DNA of 64,000 nucleotides from Liolophura sinensis (taxonomy: Eukaryota > Mollusca > Polyplacophora > Chitonida > Chitonidae): NCBI RefSeq assembly GCF_032854445.1, contig NC_088299.1, positions 4,625,001-4,689,000 on the forward strand, written 5' to 3'. How positions within the stretch are numbered: position 1 is the stretch's first letter; each line of letters starts with the position of its first letter. Positions 1 to 13,283 of the stretch are shown here, piece by piece. The position numbers and the translations under genes were made by a program. The notes beneath the pieces are model-generated. The model was not told the DNA's origin. It ran no database searches and was given only the letters and a program-made list of their open reading frames with translations.

Positions 1-3000
1 ATCCACCTACCCTCCCACTAGCTGATCCACCCATTCTCCTATACAATGTCATTGATCCACCTACCCTCCCACTAGCTGGCCCACCCACTCTCCTACACAA
101 TGTCATTGATCCACCTACCCTCCCACTAGCTGGCCCACCCACTCTCCTACACAATGTCATTGATCCACCTACCCTCCCACTAGCTGGCCCTCCCACTCTC
201 CTACACAATGTCATTGATCCACCTACCCTCCCACTAGCTGGCCCACCCACTCTCCTACACAATGTCATTGATCCACCTACCCTCCCACTAGCTGGCCCAC
301 CCACTCTCCTACACAATGTCATTGATCCACCTAGCCTCCCACTAGCTGGCCCACCCACTCTCCTACACAATGTCATTGATCCACCTACCCTCCCACTAGC
401 TGACCCACCCACTCTCCTACACAATGTCATTGATCCACCTACCCTCCCACTAGCTGATCCACCCATTCTCCTACACAATGTCATTGATCCACCTACCCTC
501 CCACTAGCTGACCCACCCATTCTCCTACACAATGTCATTGATCCACCTACCCTCCCACTAGCTGGCCCACCCACTCTCCTACACAATGTCATTGATCCAC
601 CTACCCTCCCACTAGCTGGCCCACCCACTCTCCTACACAATGTCATTGATCCACCTACCCTCCCACTAGCTGGCCCACCCACTCTCCTACACAATGTCAT
701 TGATCCACCTACCCTCCCACTAGCTGGCCCTCCCACTCTCCTACACAATGTCATTGATCCACCTACCCTCCCACTAGCTGGCCCACCCACTCTCCTACAC
801 AATGTCATTGATCCACCTACCCTCCCACTAGCTGGCCCACCCACTCTCCTACACAATGTCATTGATCCACTTACCCTCCCACTAGCTGACCCACCCACTC
901 TCCTACACAATGTCATTGATCCACCTACCCTCCCACTAGCTGATCCACCCATTCTCCTACACAATGTCATTGATCCACCTACCCTCCCACTAGCTGATCC
1001 ACCCATTCTCCTACACAATGTCATTGATCCACCTACCCTCCCACTAGCTGATCCACCCATTCTCCTACACAATGTCATTGATCCACCTACCCTCTCACTT
1101 GCCAACCCACCCACTTTCGTACACAGTGTAATTGATCCACCTACCATCCCACTTGCCAACCCATCCACTTTCGTACACAGTGTAATTGATCCACATACCC
1201 TTCCACTAGCTGATCCACCCACTCTCCTACACAATGTCATTGATCCATCAACCCTCCCACTGGATGAACCACCCACTCTCCTACACAATGTCATTGATCC
1301 ACCTACCCTCCCACTAGCTGACCCACCCACTCTTCTACACAATGTCATTGATCCATATACCCTCCCACTAACTGACTGACCCACTCTCCTACACAATCTG
1401 AATGATCCACTTACACTCCCACTTTCCTACACAATGTCATTGATCCACTAACTGATTGACCCACTCTCCTACACAATCTGAATCATCCACTTACACTCCC
1501 ACTTTCCTACACAATCTCATTGATCCACTTACCCTCCCACTGACTGCACCACCCAATATACTACACAATGTAACTGAACCACCTATCCTCCCATCAGGTG
1601 ACCCACGCACTCTCCTAAACAATGTGATTGATCCACCCACTCTCCTACACAATCTGATTGATCCACTTACCCTCCCACTATCCGCCCCAACCACTCTCCC
1701 GCACAATGTGATCGAGTTGACACACCCACTCTCCTACACAATCTGACTGATCCACCTACACTCCCATTAGCCAACCCACCCACTCTCCTACACAATCTGA
1801 ATGATCCACCTACACTCCCACTAGCCGACCCACCCACTTTCCTACATAGCCTGATTGATCCACTTACCCTCCCACTCTCCTACACAATCTGAATGATCCA
1901 CCTACCCTCTCACTTGCTGGCCCACTCACTCTCCTACACAATCTGAATGATCCACCTACCCTCTCACTTGCCAACCCACCCACTCTCCTACACAATCTGA
2001 ATGATCCACCTACCCTGTCACTACCTGGCCCACTCACTCTCCAACACAATGTGATCAAGATGACACATCCACTCTACTGCACAGTCTGCTTCATTCACCT
2101 ACTCTCCAACTGGCTGACCCACCACCCTACTGTACAATGTGGTTGCTCCACCTACCCTCCCACTAGCTGATCCACCCACTCTCCTGCACAATGTGATCAA
2201 GATGACACACCCACTCTCCTACACAATCTGAATGATCCACATACCCTCTCACTTGCCAACCCACCCACTCTCCTACACAATCTGAATGATCCACCTACCC
2301 TCTCACTTGCCAACCCACCCACTCTCCTACACAATCTGAATGATCCACCTACCCTCTCACTAGCTGGCCCACTCACTCTCCAACACAATGTGATCAAGAT
2401 GACACATCCACTCTACTGCACAGTCTGCTTCATTCACCTACCCTCCAGCTGGCTGACCCACCACCCTACTGTACAATGTGGTTGCTCCACCTACCCTCCC
2501 ACTAGCTGATCCACCCACTCTCCTGCACAATGTGATCAAGATGACATACCCGCTCCCCTACACAATGTGATTGATTCACCTACCCTACCACTAGCTCACC
2601 CATGAACTCTTCTACACAATGTGATTGATCTGCCTACCCCTTCCTCCACCCATTCTCATAGACAATGTGGCTGATCCTACCTTCCCACTTGCCGACCCAC
2701 CCACTCTTCTGCACAATCTCAATGATCTACCTACCCTCCCACTAGCTGACCCACCAACCTCTCCTACACAATGTGATCAAGGCGACCCACCCACTCCCCT
2801 ACACAATGTGATTGATCCACCTACCCCTCCCTCCAGTAGCTGCCCTGCAAACTCTCCTACTCAATGCAATTGATCCACCTACCCTCCAACTGTCTGACAT
2901 ACATGATGTGATTAATCTGTCTACGATCTGCACCCCCACCATCACTATATGACCCACTCACTCTCCTACACAAAGTGATTGATCCACCTACCTTCTCACT

Positions 3001-4720
3001 AGGTAACCCACCCACTCTCCTCCACAATGTGAATAATCCAACTACCTCTCACTAGCTGACCCACCCACTTCCCTACACTTTGTAATAGATCTGCTTACAC
3101 TCCAACTATCTGGCCCACCCACCCTCCTACACAGTGTAATTGATCCACATACCCTGCCACTAGGTGACCCCCCCACACTACTACACAGTCCAATTGATCC
3201 ACATACCCCGTCACTAGGTGACCCACCACTTTCCTACATAATGTGATTGACCCAGATACCCTCCAAACCAACTGACACACTCGCTCTGTCTACAAGTCTC
3301 AACTATCCTTTAATTAGGCGACCCACCCACCCTCCTGCACAATGTTGTTGACCCACCTACCCTCCCACTCTCTGGACCACCCACTCTGATAGACAATGTG
3401 ACTGATCTTACCTTCCCACTAGCTGATCCAACAACTCTCCTGCACAATGTGATCAAGGTGACCCACCCACTCCCCTACACAATGTAATTCATCGACCTAC
3501 TTTACCACCAGCTGACCCACCCATTCTCCTACACAATCTGAATGACCCACCCACCCTGCCACTAGCTGACCCACCCACTCTCCTACACAATGTGATTGGT
3601 CTACCTATCTTCCACACAATGTGATTACTCTGCATACAATCCCCAACTATCCTCCAGTTAGGTGACCCAGCCACTCTCCTACACGTGATTGATCCACCTA
3701 CCTTCCCACTTGCCAACCCACCCACTCTCCTGCACAGTGTGATTGATCTGTCTACCCTGTTCCTAGGTGACCCATCCATATTCCTACACAATGTGATTGA
3801 TCCACCTATCTTTCCATTAGGTGATCCACCCACTCTCCTACACAATATGAATGATCCACCTACCGTCCCACTTGCCAACCCACCCACTTTCGTACACAGT
3901 GTGATTGATCCACCTACCCTCTCACTTGCCAACCCATCCACTTTCGTACACAGTGTAATTGATCCACATACCCTTCCACTGGCTGACCCACCCACTCTCC
4001 TACACAGTGCAATTGATCCACCTACCCTCTCACTTGCCAACCCACCCACTTTCGTACACAGTGTAATTGATCCACCTACCGTCCCACTTGCCAACCCATC
4101 CACTTTCGTACACAGTGTAATTGATCCACATACCCTTCCACTGGCTGACCCACCCACTCTCCTACACAGTGCAATTGATCCACCTACCCTCTCACTTGCC
4201 AACCCACCCACTTTCGTACACAGTGTAATTGATCCACCTACCCTCTCACTTGCCAACCCATCCACTTTTGTACACAGTGTAATTGATCCACATACCCTTC
4301 CACTGGCTGACCCACCCACTCTCCTACACAGTGCAATTGATCCACCTACCCTCTCACTTGCCAACCCACCCACTTTCATACACAGTGTAATTGATCCACC
4401 CACCGTCCCACTTGCCAACCCACCCACTTTTATACACAGTGTAATTGATCCACCTACCCTCCTACTTGCCAACCCACCCACTTTTGTACACAGTGTAATT
4501 GATCCACATACCCTTCCGCTGGCTGACCCACCCACTCTCCTACACAGTGCAATTGATCCACCTACCCTCTCACTTGCCAACCCACCCACTTTCGTACACA
4601 GTGTAATTGATCCACCTACCGTCCCACAGGCTGACCCACCCACCCTCCCACACAATGTGATTGATCCACCCACCCTCCCACCAGCTGGTCCACTCACTCT
4701 CCTACATAATACTATGTGAT
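1..4720. repeat. 54-bp minisatellite array (about 87 units)
   Basis: The whole interval is a head-to-tail array with a 54-bp period, seen for example as successive ATTGATCC phases at 51 and 105. Units are nearly identical from 1 to about 1080 and become degenerate from about 1380 to 3660, with indels and length changes. They are well ordered again from about 3680 to 4700. Because 54 is a multiple of three, one plus-strand frame reads as an 18-residue repeat, IDPPTLPLAGPPTLLHNV. The minus strand is also open over long stretches, for example about 3489-4775. The plus frame starting at base 3 is open from the window edge to a stop near 1376 but has no ATG there. No splice-supported gene model is visible. 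I call it a satellite, with coding potential unproven. The left end lies outside the window. Confidence 0.95.
3898..4622. repeat. 162-bp higher-order repeat inside the 54-bp array
   Basis: Three diverged 54-bp unit types alternate in fixed order, recognisable in translation as ...LANPPTFVHSV, ...LANPSTFVHSV and ...PHTLPLADPPTLLHSA. The third type starts at 3958, 4120, 4282 and 4498, giving spacings of 162, 162 and 216 (3, 3 and 4 units). A single copy of the same three-unit block also lies at about 1078-1240, in the otherwise homogeneous left part of the array. Confidence 0.85.
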
Positions 4721-5401
4721 TGATCCACTGTGGTAAGTGATACAGAGCAATGTGCTTGGTAATTAATGAAAACATCAGGTTTCAGTCCCATACAGTTCAC
4801 CATACCTAAGCCTTATGAGTGTCAGGTGTCTTCGGCATTGTGTTTCAGTGAGGCAGCATTGCTGTTAAATACATGTATGTAGAGACTGGAGTTATCTGGA
4901 GGAATGTGTTGTAACTAAAAAAAACAATTGTTATTTATTTATTTATTTATTTGTTTAGGTTTATAATGGTTGGAGAAAGCCGGCAGAGTGATGGCCCAGA
5001 GTAAATCACCAAATCGCTCTCCTAACTAAAATAATGTTCAGAAAGTGATATTATGGCTGCACTGCGTATGAAGCCTTAATGTAATTCCATGTAGGCATGT
5101 ATGTAGTGTAGTCATACAGTTTACTGTATTACCCACTATATGATCATTACAAGATCATGGTATCCTATACACTTCAACAGATAGACCAAAGTACTACAGG
5201 AACCAACTTACTATACCGTACGGTACTTGTTCTGACTAAAGTAAATTCAAAACTACTGCAATAATACTATTATTAGTTATGTTACTTTTTTTATGACACG
5301 TAAAGATTTACTTTTTTTAAATTAATTACTAATAATGTGCAGAACATCACTGTTTGAATTCTACAGTATGGTACACAACATATATACTGTAATTATTCAA
5401 C

Positions 5402-5590
5402 CTTTTGCATGTTTGCAGGTTGTTTATTCAAGCATATTCCGAAAGCATTATTCTATGTGGACTGATCAAATTAGATTTTTTTGTGAAGTCCCGATATTGA
5501 TCATTTCAACCAATGTAGTTTTTCCCAAAAATCAAATTAAAAATGTGCATACATTGTAATGACAGTTGCTCTTTTATATGCGAAAATTTG
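5402..5590 (+). repeat. Dispersed ~170-bp repeat, copy 1
   Basis: It shares an extended diverged match with 10668-10852 and 13284-13450. Shared blocks are TTGCATGTTTGCA, then TTCAAGCATATTC, then a ...ACTGATNAAATTA... block, CCAATGTAG, and an AAATCAAATTAAAAATGTG block. All three copies have the same orientation. No tRNA-like head, terminal repeat or coding frame is visible. The family is not recognised. Confidence 0.7.
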
Positions 5591-6149
5591 CTTTAAAATA
5601 ATTAAACCTCGGTATCGGTATCTTATAACACGGGGAGACCGTAGAGCCATTGCGTAATCGTAGGCCTATCTGCTATATTACCGGTAGGCCTACTACAATT
5701 TCGTTACCGTATCCTGTTGCAAAGAGCGAAAATAAAATCAAGCAAGGAAAATCAGGAGTCAGTGAACAGAGTACATTTACTTATATCTTGTTCCCGATAT
5801 GCGCATTGTGATGTTGGTTTTACCAGCTCTATCACTAAGTCTTCGTTAGCTTATCTATATATGTTACACTGTCATGACTACATGTACAGTTAGTGCAGTA
5901 AGTATACTTCACGTGGCTGTGACGTCAGGAACCACTTGCCACGGTGAGCAACCGGACTATAGTGACCTGATATTACTCCGCTTCGGGCGACACATGAAAT
6001 TTTAGTGCTTTACTTTTACACCCCCCAAAATGAAGAGAAATAAAAAGAATTTGTCTTTCTTTCCCAATGGATACCGTTAAATTGCTACATTAATGCCCTC
6101 ACGACAGAATATCTTACATTCTTACAGTGATCTATATTTATTCCGCCTC

Positions 6150-6250
6150 CAGCGCTCTAAGGCTCCATCGCAGCCATTTTTGATGAGAGTGATGTGATAG
6201 AGCTGGAAATTTGTGATCTACCCGGCGAAACTCAAAAGGTTTGTTGACAA
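6150..6250. promoter_or_regulatory. Possible promoter with YY1-like motif
   Basis: GCAGCCATTTTT near 6170 reads on the other strand as AAAATGGCTGC, which fits the YY1 core pattern AANATGGCNGC. The surroundings (about 5900-6400) are richer in CG dinucleotides than the flanks. A donor-like AAAAG/GTTTG lies at about 6239. It could be the first non-coding exon of AP1G1, 8 kb upstream, but nothing ties them together directly. Confidence 0.15.
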
Positions 6251-6962
6251 AATGTGCAAGGGAAACGCATTGGTTTGTTATTTGTGCCCTTAGATTTATG
6301 ATTGGGCAGGGCTGTTGTATGTTTGCAGAGGTGTTCCGGCGGCGTATGACCCTACCTGGCTGCACCTGCTGCGGGCTGGTCTCTGTGGATCAAATGGCAG
6401 GGGATGCTTTTCCGGGTCTTGTCTGTCACCAAGTTAAATCTATCTTTGTCTTTGTAAAATCGTGCAATTGCTAAGTCTTATTAGCCCGTAAATGTCAGAC
6501 AAGGTGCAAGTCGAAGAACAGAATGCCTCTTTGTTTAAGGGAAGTATTCATCAAGTTGTAAATATGTCAACAAATGTGAGATAAGATCTGTTTGTCGACA
6601 GCAAAGGGCTGCATGGCTAGCAATTTTGGGGGTGGGGTGAAAAAGGATGACAGTCTGCTGTAGCAGACAAGGATAGTTTTACAATCAGGCAACTCATTTA
6701 TGACACCTAACCAATTTTTTAATCACTGAGTCACATGTGTTGATCAGAATCACGGAATGGTGATGTTAACGGCTTCATTAAAAAAACATAATGTTGCTTG
6801 TAGGACAATGGCATGGTAATAGTGACGCACAAAACATGGTATAACAAATGTACCATAAAAACATGTTGTAGGCTGTTTTGTGGTACTGGACCCCGGTGTC
6901 AAATGTCATAGTCCGAAATTGCTCTGACAGGTTTGGGGAAATTTTGTTTTGTCAATCAAACT

Positions 6963-7260
6963 GGCCCCAAACTAGTTTGAATTTTCTGACTAGAACTTGC
7001 AGCAGATATTGTGATAAGCCTGATGGCATGCTGCAGTCGATCCATTTAAAATTGGTAAGTTTCCAAACAACATTGCTAATGCTAAATTACCCATCTTATC
7101 TTCTTATTTCACCTACATTCAAGCACTTACAGTCATTCTCTCCTCGTCCAGAGTTAGTGTTATGATTCATTGCAGACTTCTGACTACAACTCCACCATGT
7201 TGCCAAGCTTACCACAATATCTGCTGCAAATTCTAGTCAGAAAATTCAAACTAGCCCCAA
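6963..7260. repeat. Imperfect inverted repeat (arms ~48-55 bp, loop ~190 bp)
   Basis: The left arm is about 6963-7019 and the right arm about 7206-7260. The reverse complement of the right arm matches the left arm over about 48 bases starting at CTAGTTTGAATTTTCTGACT, with about two mismatches. A transcript across it could fold into a long hairpin. No transposase frame is present between the arms. A foldback or MITE-like element is one possible origin. Confidence 0.8.
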
Positions 7261-8941
7261 ACCAACATCAGAACGCCAGGCCCATTCATTTAAAAACCTG
7301 ATACAGTTACCTGCCCTTGTCGAGTATGTCTAGGATGCAGGATCTCATTATAGCAGGTGATTTTGAGCATTATCAAGGAATGTCAGGGCCACACGGCCTA
7401 AAAAATAATCTCAAACGTCATGACAAACTCCCTGTCATTTGCATCAGATTTTTTGAATGGAGTGCATTCTGAGGTAGGGTTTTGAAAAATTCGTCATATC
7501 TAATGTGAACACAATCTCGGGACTACTAATGTCAATGTTAATTGCATTTTTTTCACATTCCCACTCAGGCAATATTTACAGTATTATAATTATTTGGTGA
7601 TTAGGCGAAAAATATTTGAACCATTTTTAAATGGCCATGAGAAACCACTAAATGTAATTAAAAAGTCCTGAATGGTAATGTGCAGGAAGGTCTGCCAGCA
7701 ACGTGCAGATGGATGTGGATTTCCCCTCTGTCATGGACAGCTAATGAATGGTAATGAGTTCAGGAATATGTAGTATTCCACAAGTTGGCCTCCTTTCAGT
7801 TTTAGTTGATGTCAGAGCTGGACTGAAGTGACAAATCTCGGTTATAATCGCTCGCAGACAAATGCTGTTCTTTAATTTAATTGGATATTGCCAGGAATAA
7901 ATCAGTCTGACTGTAAAACATTTACAAATGTTACATAAAAAATAGTATTGACAATGTGCATATTGCTACTAAAAGAAAGGAATATAATTCAGAAGTGAAG
8001 GTTTTGATTTTTTTTTGTTACTGAAAACATGCTGGATTCGCACCATTATATGTTGTAATCTAGTTTGAATTCTGTCCCATCACGTATCCTTCGCACAGTC
8101 CTAAGAATTTAGTCTGAGGTTGCATTATGAAGTTCCAAAGTTAAGTTTACATGTACTTTTACAGGTATGACCAAAGAGGCAAAAAACACATTTTGGATTC
8201 TGCAAGAATTACAAAGTAGTTAAATACTGGATTTTAACGCCTGAAAACTTTTAGGTTTATTTGTATGAGGAGATGCTATGTTGTATAAACTAACAGCACT
8301 ATCGATTACAGAGATATGTCTTTGTTGTATACAGCCTTGATCTCGAATTTGACTGGTTGGAGATCAACCATTTTTCTTTCCTCTTCTTTGCCAAAACAAT
8401 TTTCATGTGAGTGGTAATTTTTATTGCTTGATAAAGTTATGGAATGCGTATATATTTGGAAAAAATGAGCAAGATTTTACCCCTGCATGGAATCTGTATA
8501 TTATACAAGTTTTTGACTCATATTTTAGCTTGGTCATCTGAAAACATCACTGCCGGTTACATATTTGGACTAATCAACGATTCAATGATGAGATATTTCT
8601 GTTTCAGCTCATTGAATTTTCACCACTTTTGACCTTCTTCTCCTAGAATCACATTAAAGCTCTAATATGCCATTAATTTATTAAATTAGCAAAGTGAAAG
8701 AAAGGGCATCGTGTTACTTTCACATAATAAAGCTACCAGTACTAATAAGATTAACATGTAAAAATTTACCTTTCATGTATTCAGTTTAAAATGCCTAACT
8801 TGACTTGTCGTTGAATGCCGTGTTTGACATATTGGTAATATTTATTACTAATCGTTGCTTAACCAACAGTATACAGGTTTTGCATGAGCTCAGTTTTTAT
8901 ATACAAATAAGAATGTCACCTGTCAAAAATGTCTTTGACTG

Positions 8942-9300
8942 ACGCCGATAACACAGGTGGTAGAGTGTCTGCTGCAGGAGAGGTAGATCCAGGGTCAATC
9001 CTAGAATGAGTCACACCTAAGACCTTAAAAGGGGAAGTTGTAGCTTGTTCACTTGGTGTTCAACATGAAGGGGACAGTGCAACGACTGGTTGACCCATAT
9101 CAGTATAATGGCTCGGAAGGGGTGGCTTACTTGCCTTCGGTAAGGCGTCTCAGTGAAGCAGCACTAGATAAAAGAGCAGTGGAAATCCGTCCTGCAACAA
9201 GGAGGCACATTACATGCACTCTAAGTATTCCTTTGTCGTCGTATGACTGAAAAATTGTTAAGTACAACATTAAACCCCAAGCACTCACTACTCACTCACT
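8942..9300 (+). repeat. Second tRNA-like SINE family, copy 1
   Basis: The left end has an A-box-like GGTGGTAGAGTG and a B-box-like AGGGTCAATCC, as in tRNA-derived SINEs. The right end is a TTAAACCCCAAGCACTCACT tail with short CACT repeats. An inverted copy lies at 48910-49230, with high similarity through the body. It is unrelated in sequence to the main SINE of the window. Confidence 0.75.
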
Positions 9301-10667
9301 CAAATGTCTTTGTCATCTGATATACTCTGTTTTCCACCAAGATATTGGTTCACAGTGTGTAGTCAAGATATAACTATCACAAAAAAGGTGAATTGTGTTT
9401 TGTACCTCTTTAATAGATAAAAAGTTACATTCAAAAGAATTTCACTTACATGTAGTTTGTGACCATGTTTATTAAAGATGAATCAGTTCAAACTGGATAT
9501 TATTTCACAGGTATTTTTCTCCTCGAGAGGCTCTGATGTATTGTGTTTCCATAGGACAGCTGTTTTACCCTGTTACTCTGGAAAGTTTTGTGAACCAGCA
9601 TCTTTTGATTTTTCAAAGCTTGAATTTTCTTTTGTGGCCACTTGTTATTTTGAAATTTGTTCGTTTTTCATGCAAATGTTCACAAAAAAAAGGTATGGGT
9701 GTACCCCATGAAGGCAAATTTACATTAAGGTTTATTTTTGTCAAGCTAATAAATGTCATGTATGGCAGTTTATGTATGATATGCTGGGAAACCCCTCTAA
9801 TGTGCATGGCATCCATTTATTTCAGAAGTTACATGACTGTCATTACATGAGGTATTCCATTACTGCCCTCTGCTATTCTCTCGCCTACAGTTATGCTGTA
9901 TATATCTAGATGCATTATTCTCTTCTGTTATTTCAGTTTGCTTATTTTCTACAGTATACACTTTCTTGTTCTTAAAACTTTGCACCTTATAATCATTCTT
10001 GACACGTTTGAAGATTGCTTATTCCATATCTAACAGTTTTGTATTTTGAGATCTGCACTATCCAGGAATGACTGGTAATCGCTTATATGCAATTGCTACT
10101 AGCAACATGGTGTAGGCTTCTTCATAACAATATAAGCACAGAAAAAAAAACCTATAAACCTAGTTTATTTCAGCCAGATATGGATCAGTTGTATATGCTT
10201 GCAGGAAAAGGGCTGTTAAAACTACTCACTTAAATGCTTCCTGGTTCTCTTTCTGTAATGATAATAATAATAACTCAGGTACAGATGAGAAAGGTCAATA
10301 ACATGGATGCATTGTACATTTCTGACATGTAGCTACTTGAGCTACATGTACAGCCAAGGAGCATCCTCTCTTGCTCACTCATCACACACATGCATCTGTG
10401 ACAACAAGTACATGTATATTGTTCATGAATTTGTCATGTGCATGTAATTGCTTCAACAAGAATTAGGTTTCATGGTCCAGTGCTGTAAGGGCCTGACTCT
10501 TGATTAGTGGGGTCTTATGTTCAAATCCAACTACTGTCAGCAGCTCTGTGGTTAAGGGGTTTGTCTGATGGGTTTTATTTGGTCTTACATGTACCTTGGT
10601 AAAATCGTTGTGAGAATGACTTACTGTACATGTAAAACACGAATCAAATACTGTATTCTCTTACCCT

Positions 10668-10852
10668 TTCACATGTTCGCACCGTGTTGTTTCCAGCATA
10701 TTCTGAAGGCATTATTCTGTGTAGACTGATAAAATTATTCTTCTGGCAAAGCCCAGAAATTGGTCAATCCAGCCAATGTAGTTCTGTCTCCAAAATTAAA
10801 TTTAAAATGTGCTGAAATTGCACTGAAAGTTGCTCTGTCACATGCAAAAACG
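10668..10852 (+). repeat. Dispersed ~170-bp repeat, copy 2
   Basis: Diverged copy of the element at 5402-5590. It shares the CATATTCTGAAGGCATTATTC block, the ACTGATAAAATTAT block, CCAATGTAG and the TTGCTCTGTCACATGCAAAA end. Confidence 0.7.
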
Positions 10853-13283
10853 TTGAGGAATTAGGGTAGTGCACTCTATGTCATTACATGGGTCAATCTA
10901 TCCGACAACGTGTTGTATGCCAGTCAAATTGGAATGGTGCAGGGACCAGAAATGAAGTATAGGTAATCAATAGCTTTTAAAACTTGAATTTAACATGGTG
11001 TTCCACTGAGACATCACACAAGATACATATCCACGTATGGAGCGTGATGTGATCAAAAGAGATCTGCTATGAGGTTTAACATCCAAGTAAAGAAACTTTG
11101 CAGTTGAACTTTGACATAGCTTTATTGCATTGACTTAGTCATGAATCTCCTTGCAAAATTTACAGTAAAAGAAAGTTAAAATATGAAGTACGGCTCTTTA
11201 TACAGGCGACTGAAAACTACAAGTAAAAATACTTTCATTTATTTTTTAGATTTTTTGAAGAGTATTGAAAGGCATTCAAATATTTGAAAGCTATGGTGGG
11301 CTTTATGAGCCATACTGACTGTATCTAGGAACTCTAATGTCACATTGCCAATTTTTCCTGTCTACCCGCAGGAAGAATTTTTTGGGAATATTATTTCAGC
11401 AATCTTTAGCTCATGGAGTTATTCCAACAGTCAGTGTCATGATTAGAGTTGAAAAAACTACCTGTGACGTCAGATTTCCTAACCTCTGATAGAATGGTCC
11501 GTAAAGCCCACCTTTACATTCAAATGTTGGGGCCCTTTAACACTTTTCACAAAAAAATCACTGAAAATATATTTATATATAGTTTTAAGTGGTCTATTTA
11601 GTGATGCCTTCTTCGATTTTTAGAGTTTAAAGAAACCTGAAAAACTTTCTAGCGTACTGGTACCATGCAGATATGTATTTGGTTAATGTTAAATTCACAC
11701 TGTGTATGCATGTAAGATGCATACTAGTTTCCAACACTTTTGCAATATAACATAAAATATAAAATGTGATATAACAAAGTCATAAATGCCCTAAGTTTTC
11801 ATAAATTTGTTGAACATATCTGTGCATAGTTCAAAAAATTTCAGCGAGGAAAACTGTGCAGAGTTTGTATCCTTGCACCTAGAGACTTGGTTTTGTAGCA
11901 TGCAATCATTTGATGATTATCTAGATATTATGCTGATTTGGCTATAAACCATCATAATGTAACCTCCAGCATCATACTGTGTTCATTCCTATACATGTAC
12001 ATACATTACTATGTCACAGGCTCTCAGTGGTCACTTCATGTACATGAAACGTGCACTACTTACAGCTACAGGTTTGTCTCCTAACGTCACCGTGGTAGTG
12101 AGGGAGATGCAAATAAGAAGGCTATATTAGTTTATTCTGCCTCACTCTTAGAACTAATGTTTCTAGTTTTTTTTATATTCAGCATTAATTTAGACTGCAC
12201 ACTTCTGAGTTTTGGGTTGTTTTCCCTAATGTGCTTATCTCCACCGCGTGAAGCCTAGACATGAACTGTTATGCTTGCCATGCATAGCAGTACAGTACTA
12301 ACCCCAGTTGTTTGCACAATCTAACACACAAACTAACATTCTAACATTAACATTATTAAAGTCCACATTTTCATTTGTGAACTAACATTAGACTTACTTT
12401 TTCTCACCGTGTGAATCATTCCTGCACCACTTCTAATGTCTTCATGTCTCGTTATCTGTTCTCAGTGAGTTGTTTTCCCCTTGTTTTAATTGTTCAGATA
12501 CCACAGTCAGGGGCTAGAGGATTCCCAGATATAGTTGTCACAGCACTTCTTCCCTCATAAGGCTCAAGTACCATGATTCTGGGGTTAGTCACAATCACAG
12601 ACATACTTCATAATCTGAGTGAAGCAGCGCAATCATATGGAAATCAGACAGGCTTTGTATATAATAGCCACATAATTATAATGGAATTTGTGTTTTGATT
12701 TGTTTCATACATGTATGTGTATATGAAGATGTCATGGTATGACCACTATGAATTGAATTTTCCCTCCGTTTCCTTGAAATATAAAGTTTTTGCTAAACCA
12801 GGTGATTTTAGATGAAATAATGGAGGGGCAATTGCTAAAACTGAAAAAGTATTAAAGTGATTTCAAGTACCAGTATACAGTAATTGCATGTCTTTTTTTG
12901 TTCTTGCATACTTCAATACACAACACAACACATGATCACAAAAGTGTTCATTCAAATTTACATGTATCCACAAAGATGTAGTCCCACTCATCTGTACATA
13001 CTTTAGTTTTGAAAGTTTCGGTGAAGAAAACACCTTTAGATTCTTTGCACTGAGAGGTTTCATTATCAAGAACATTTAATTACATGTATTCGTTATCACA
13101 CCGATTTGGCTTACAATTAACATCCAGCAGCAATCTTTGCTCTGTTTGTACAAGCCACAGGCTGTGTTTTGATAAGAAACTTTGTACAATGCATACCAGT
13201 TATTACATGATAGGCAGATTCGTCTCCCATCAGCAGTGTTGTAATGAATGAGAGGTGTATACATGTGGTAATGTCATTGTCCC

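Noticed and set aside
1-1380. CRISPR-like direct repeats
   Set aside because: The repeats are contiguous without unique spacers, and the genome is an animal's.
3489-4775. Long minus-strand frame (428 codons) and the opposite plus frame 3685-4719 (344 codons)
   Set aside because: Both are products of a stop-poor 54-bp satellite; two overlapping open strands with the same period are not evidence of genes. Kept only as a finding about coding potential.
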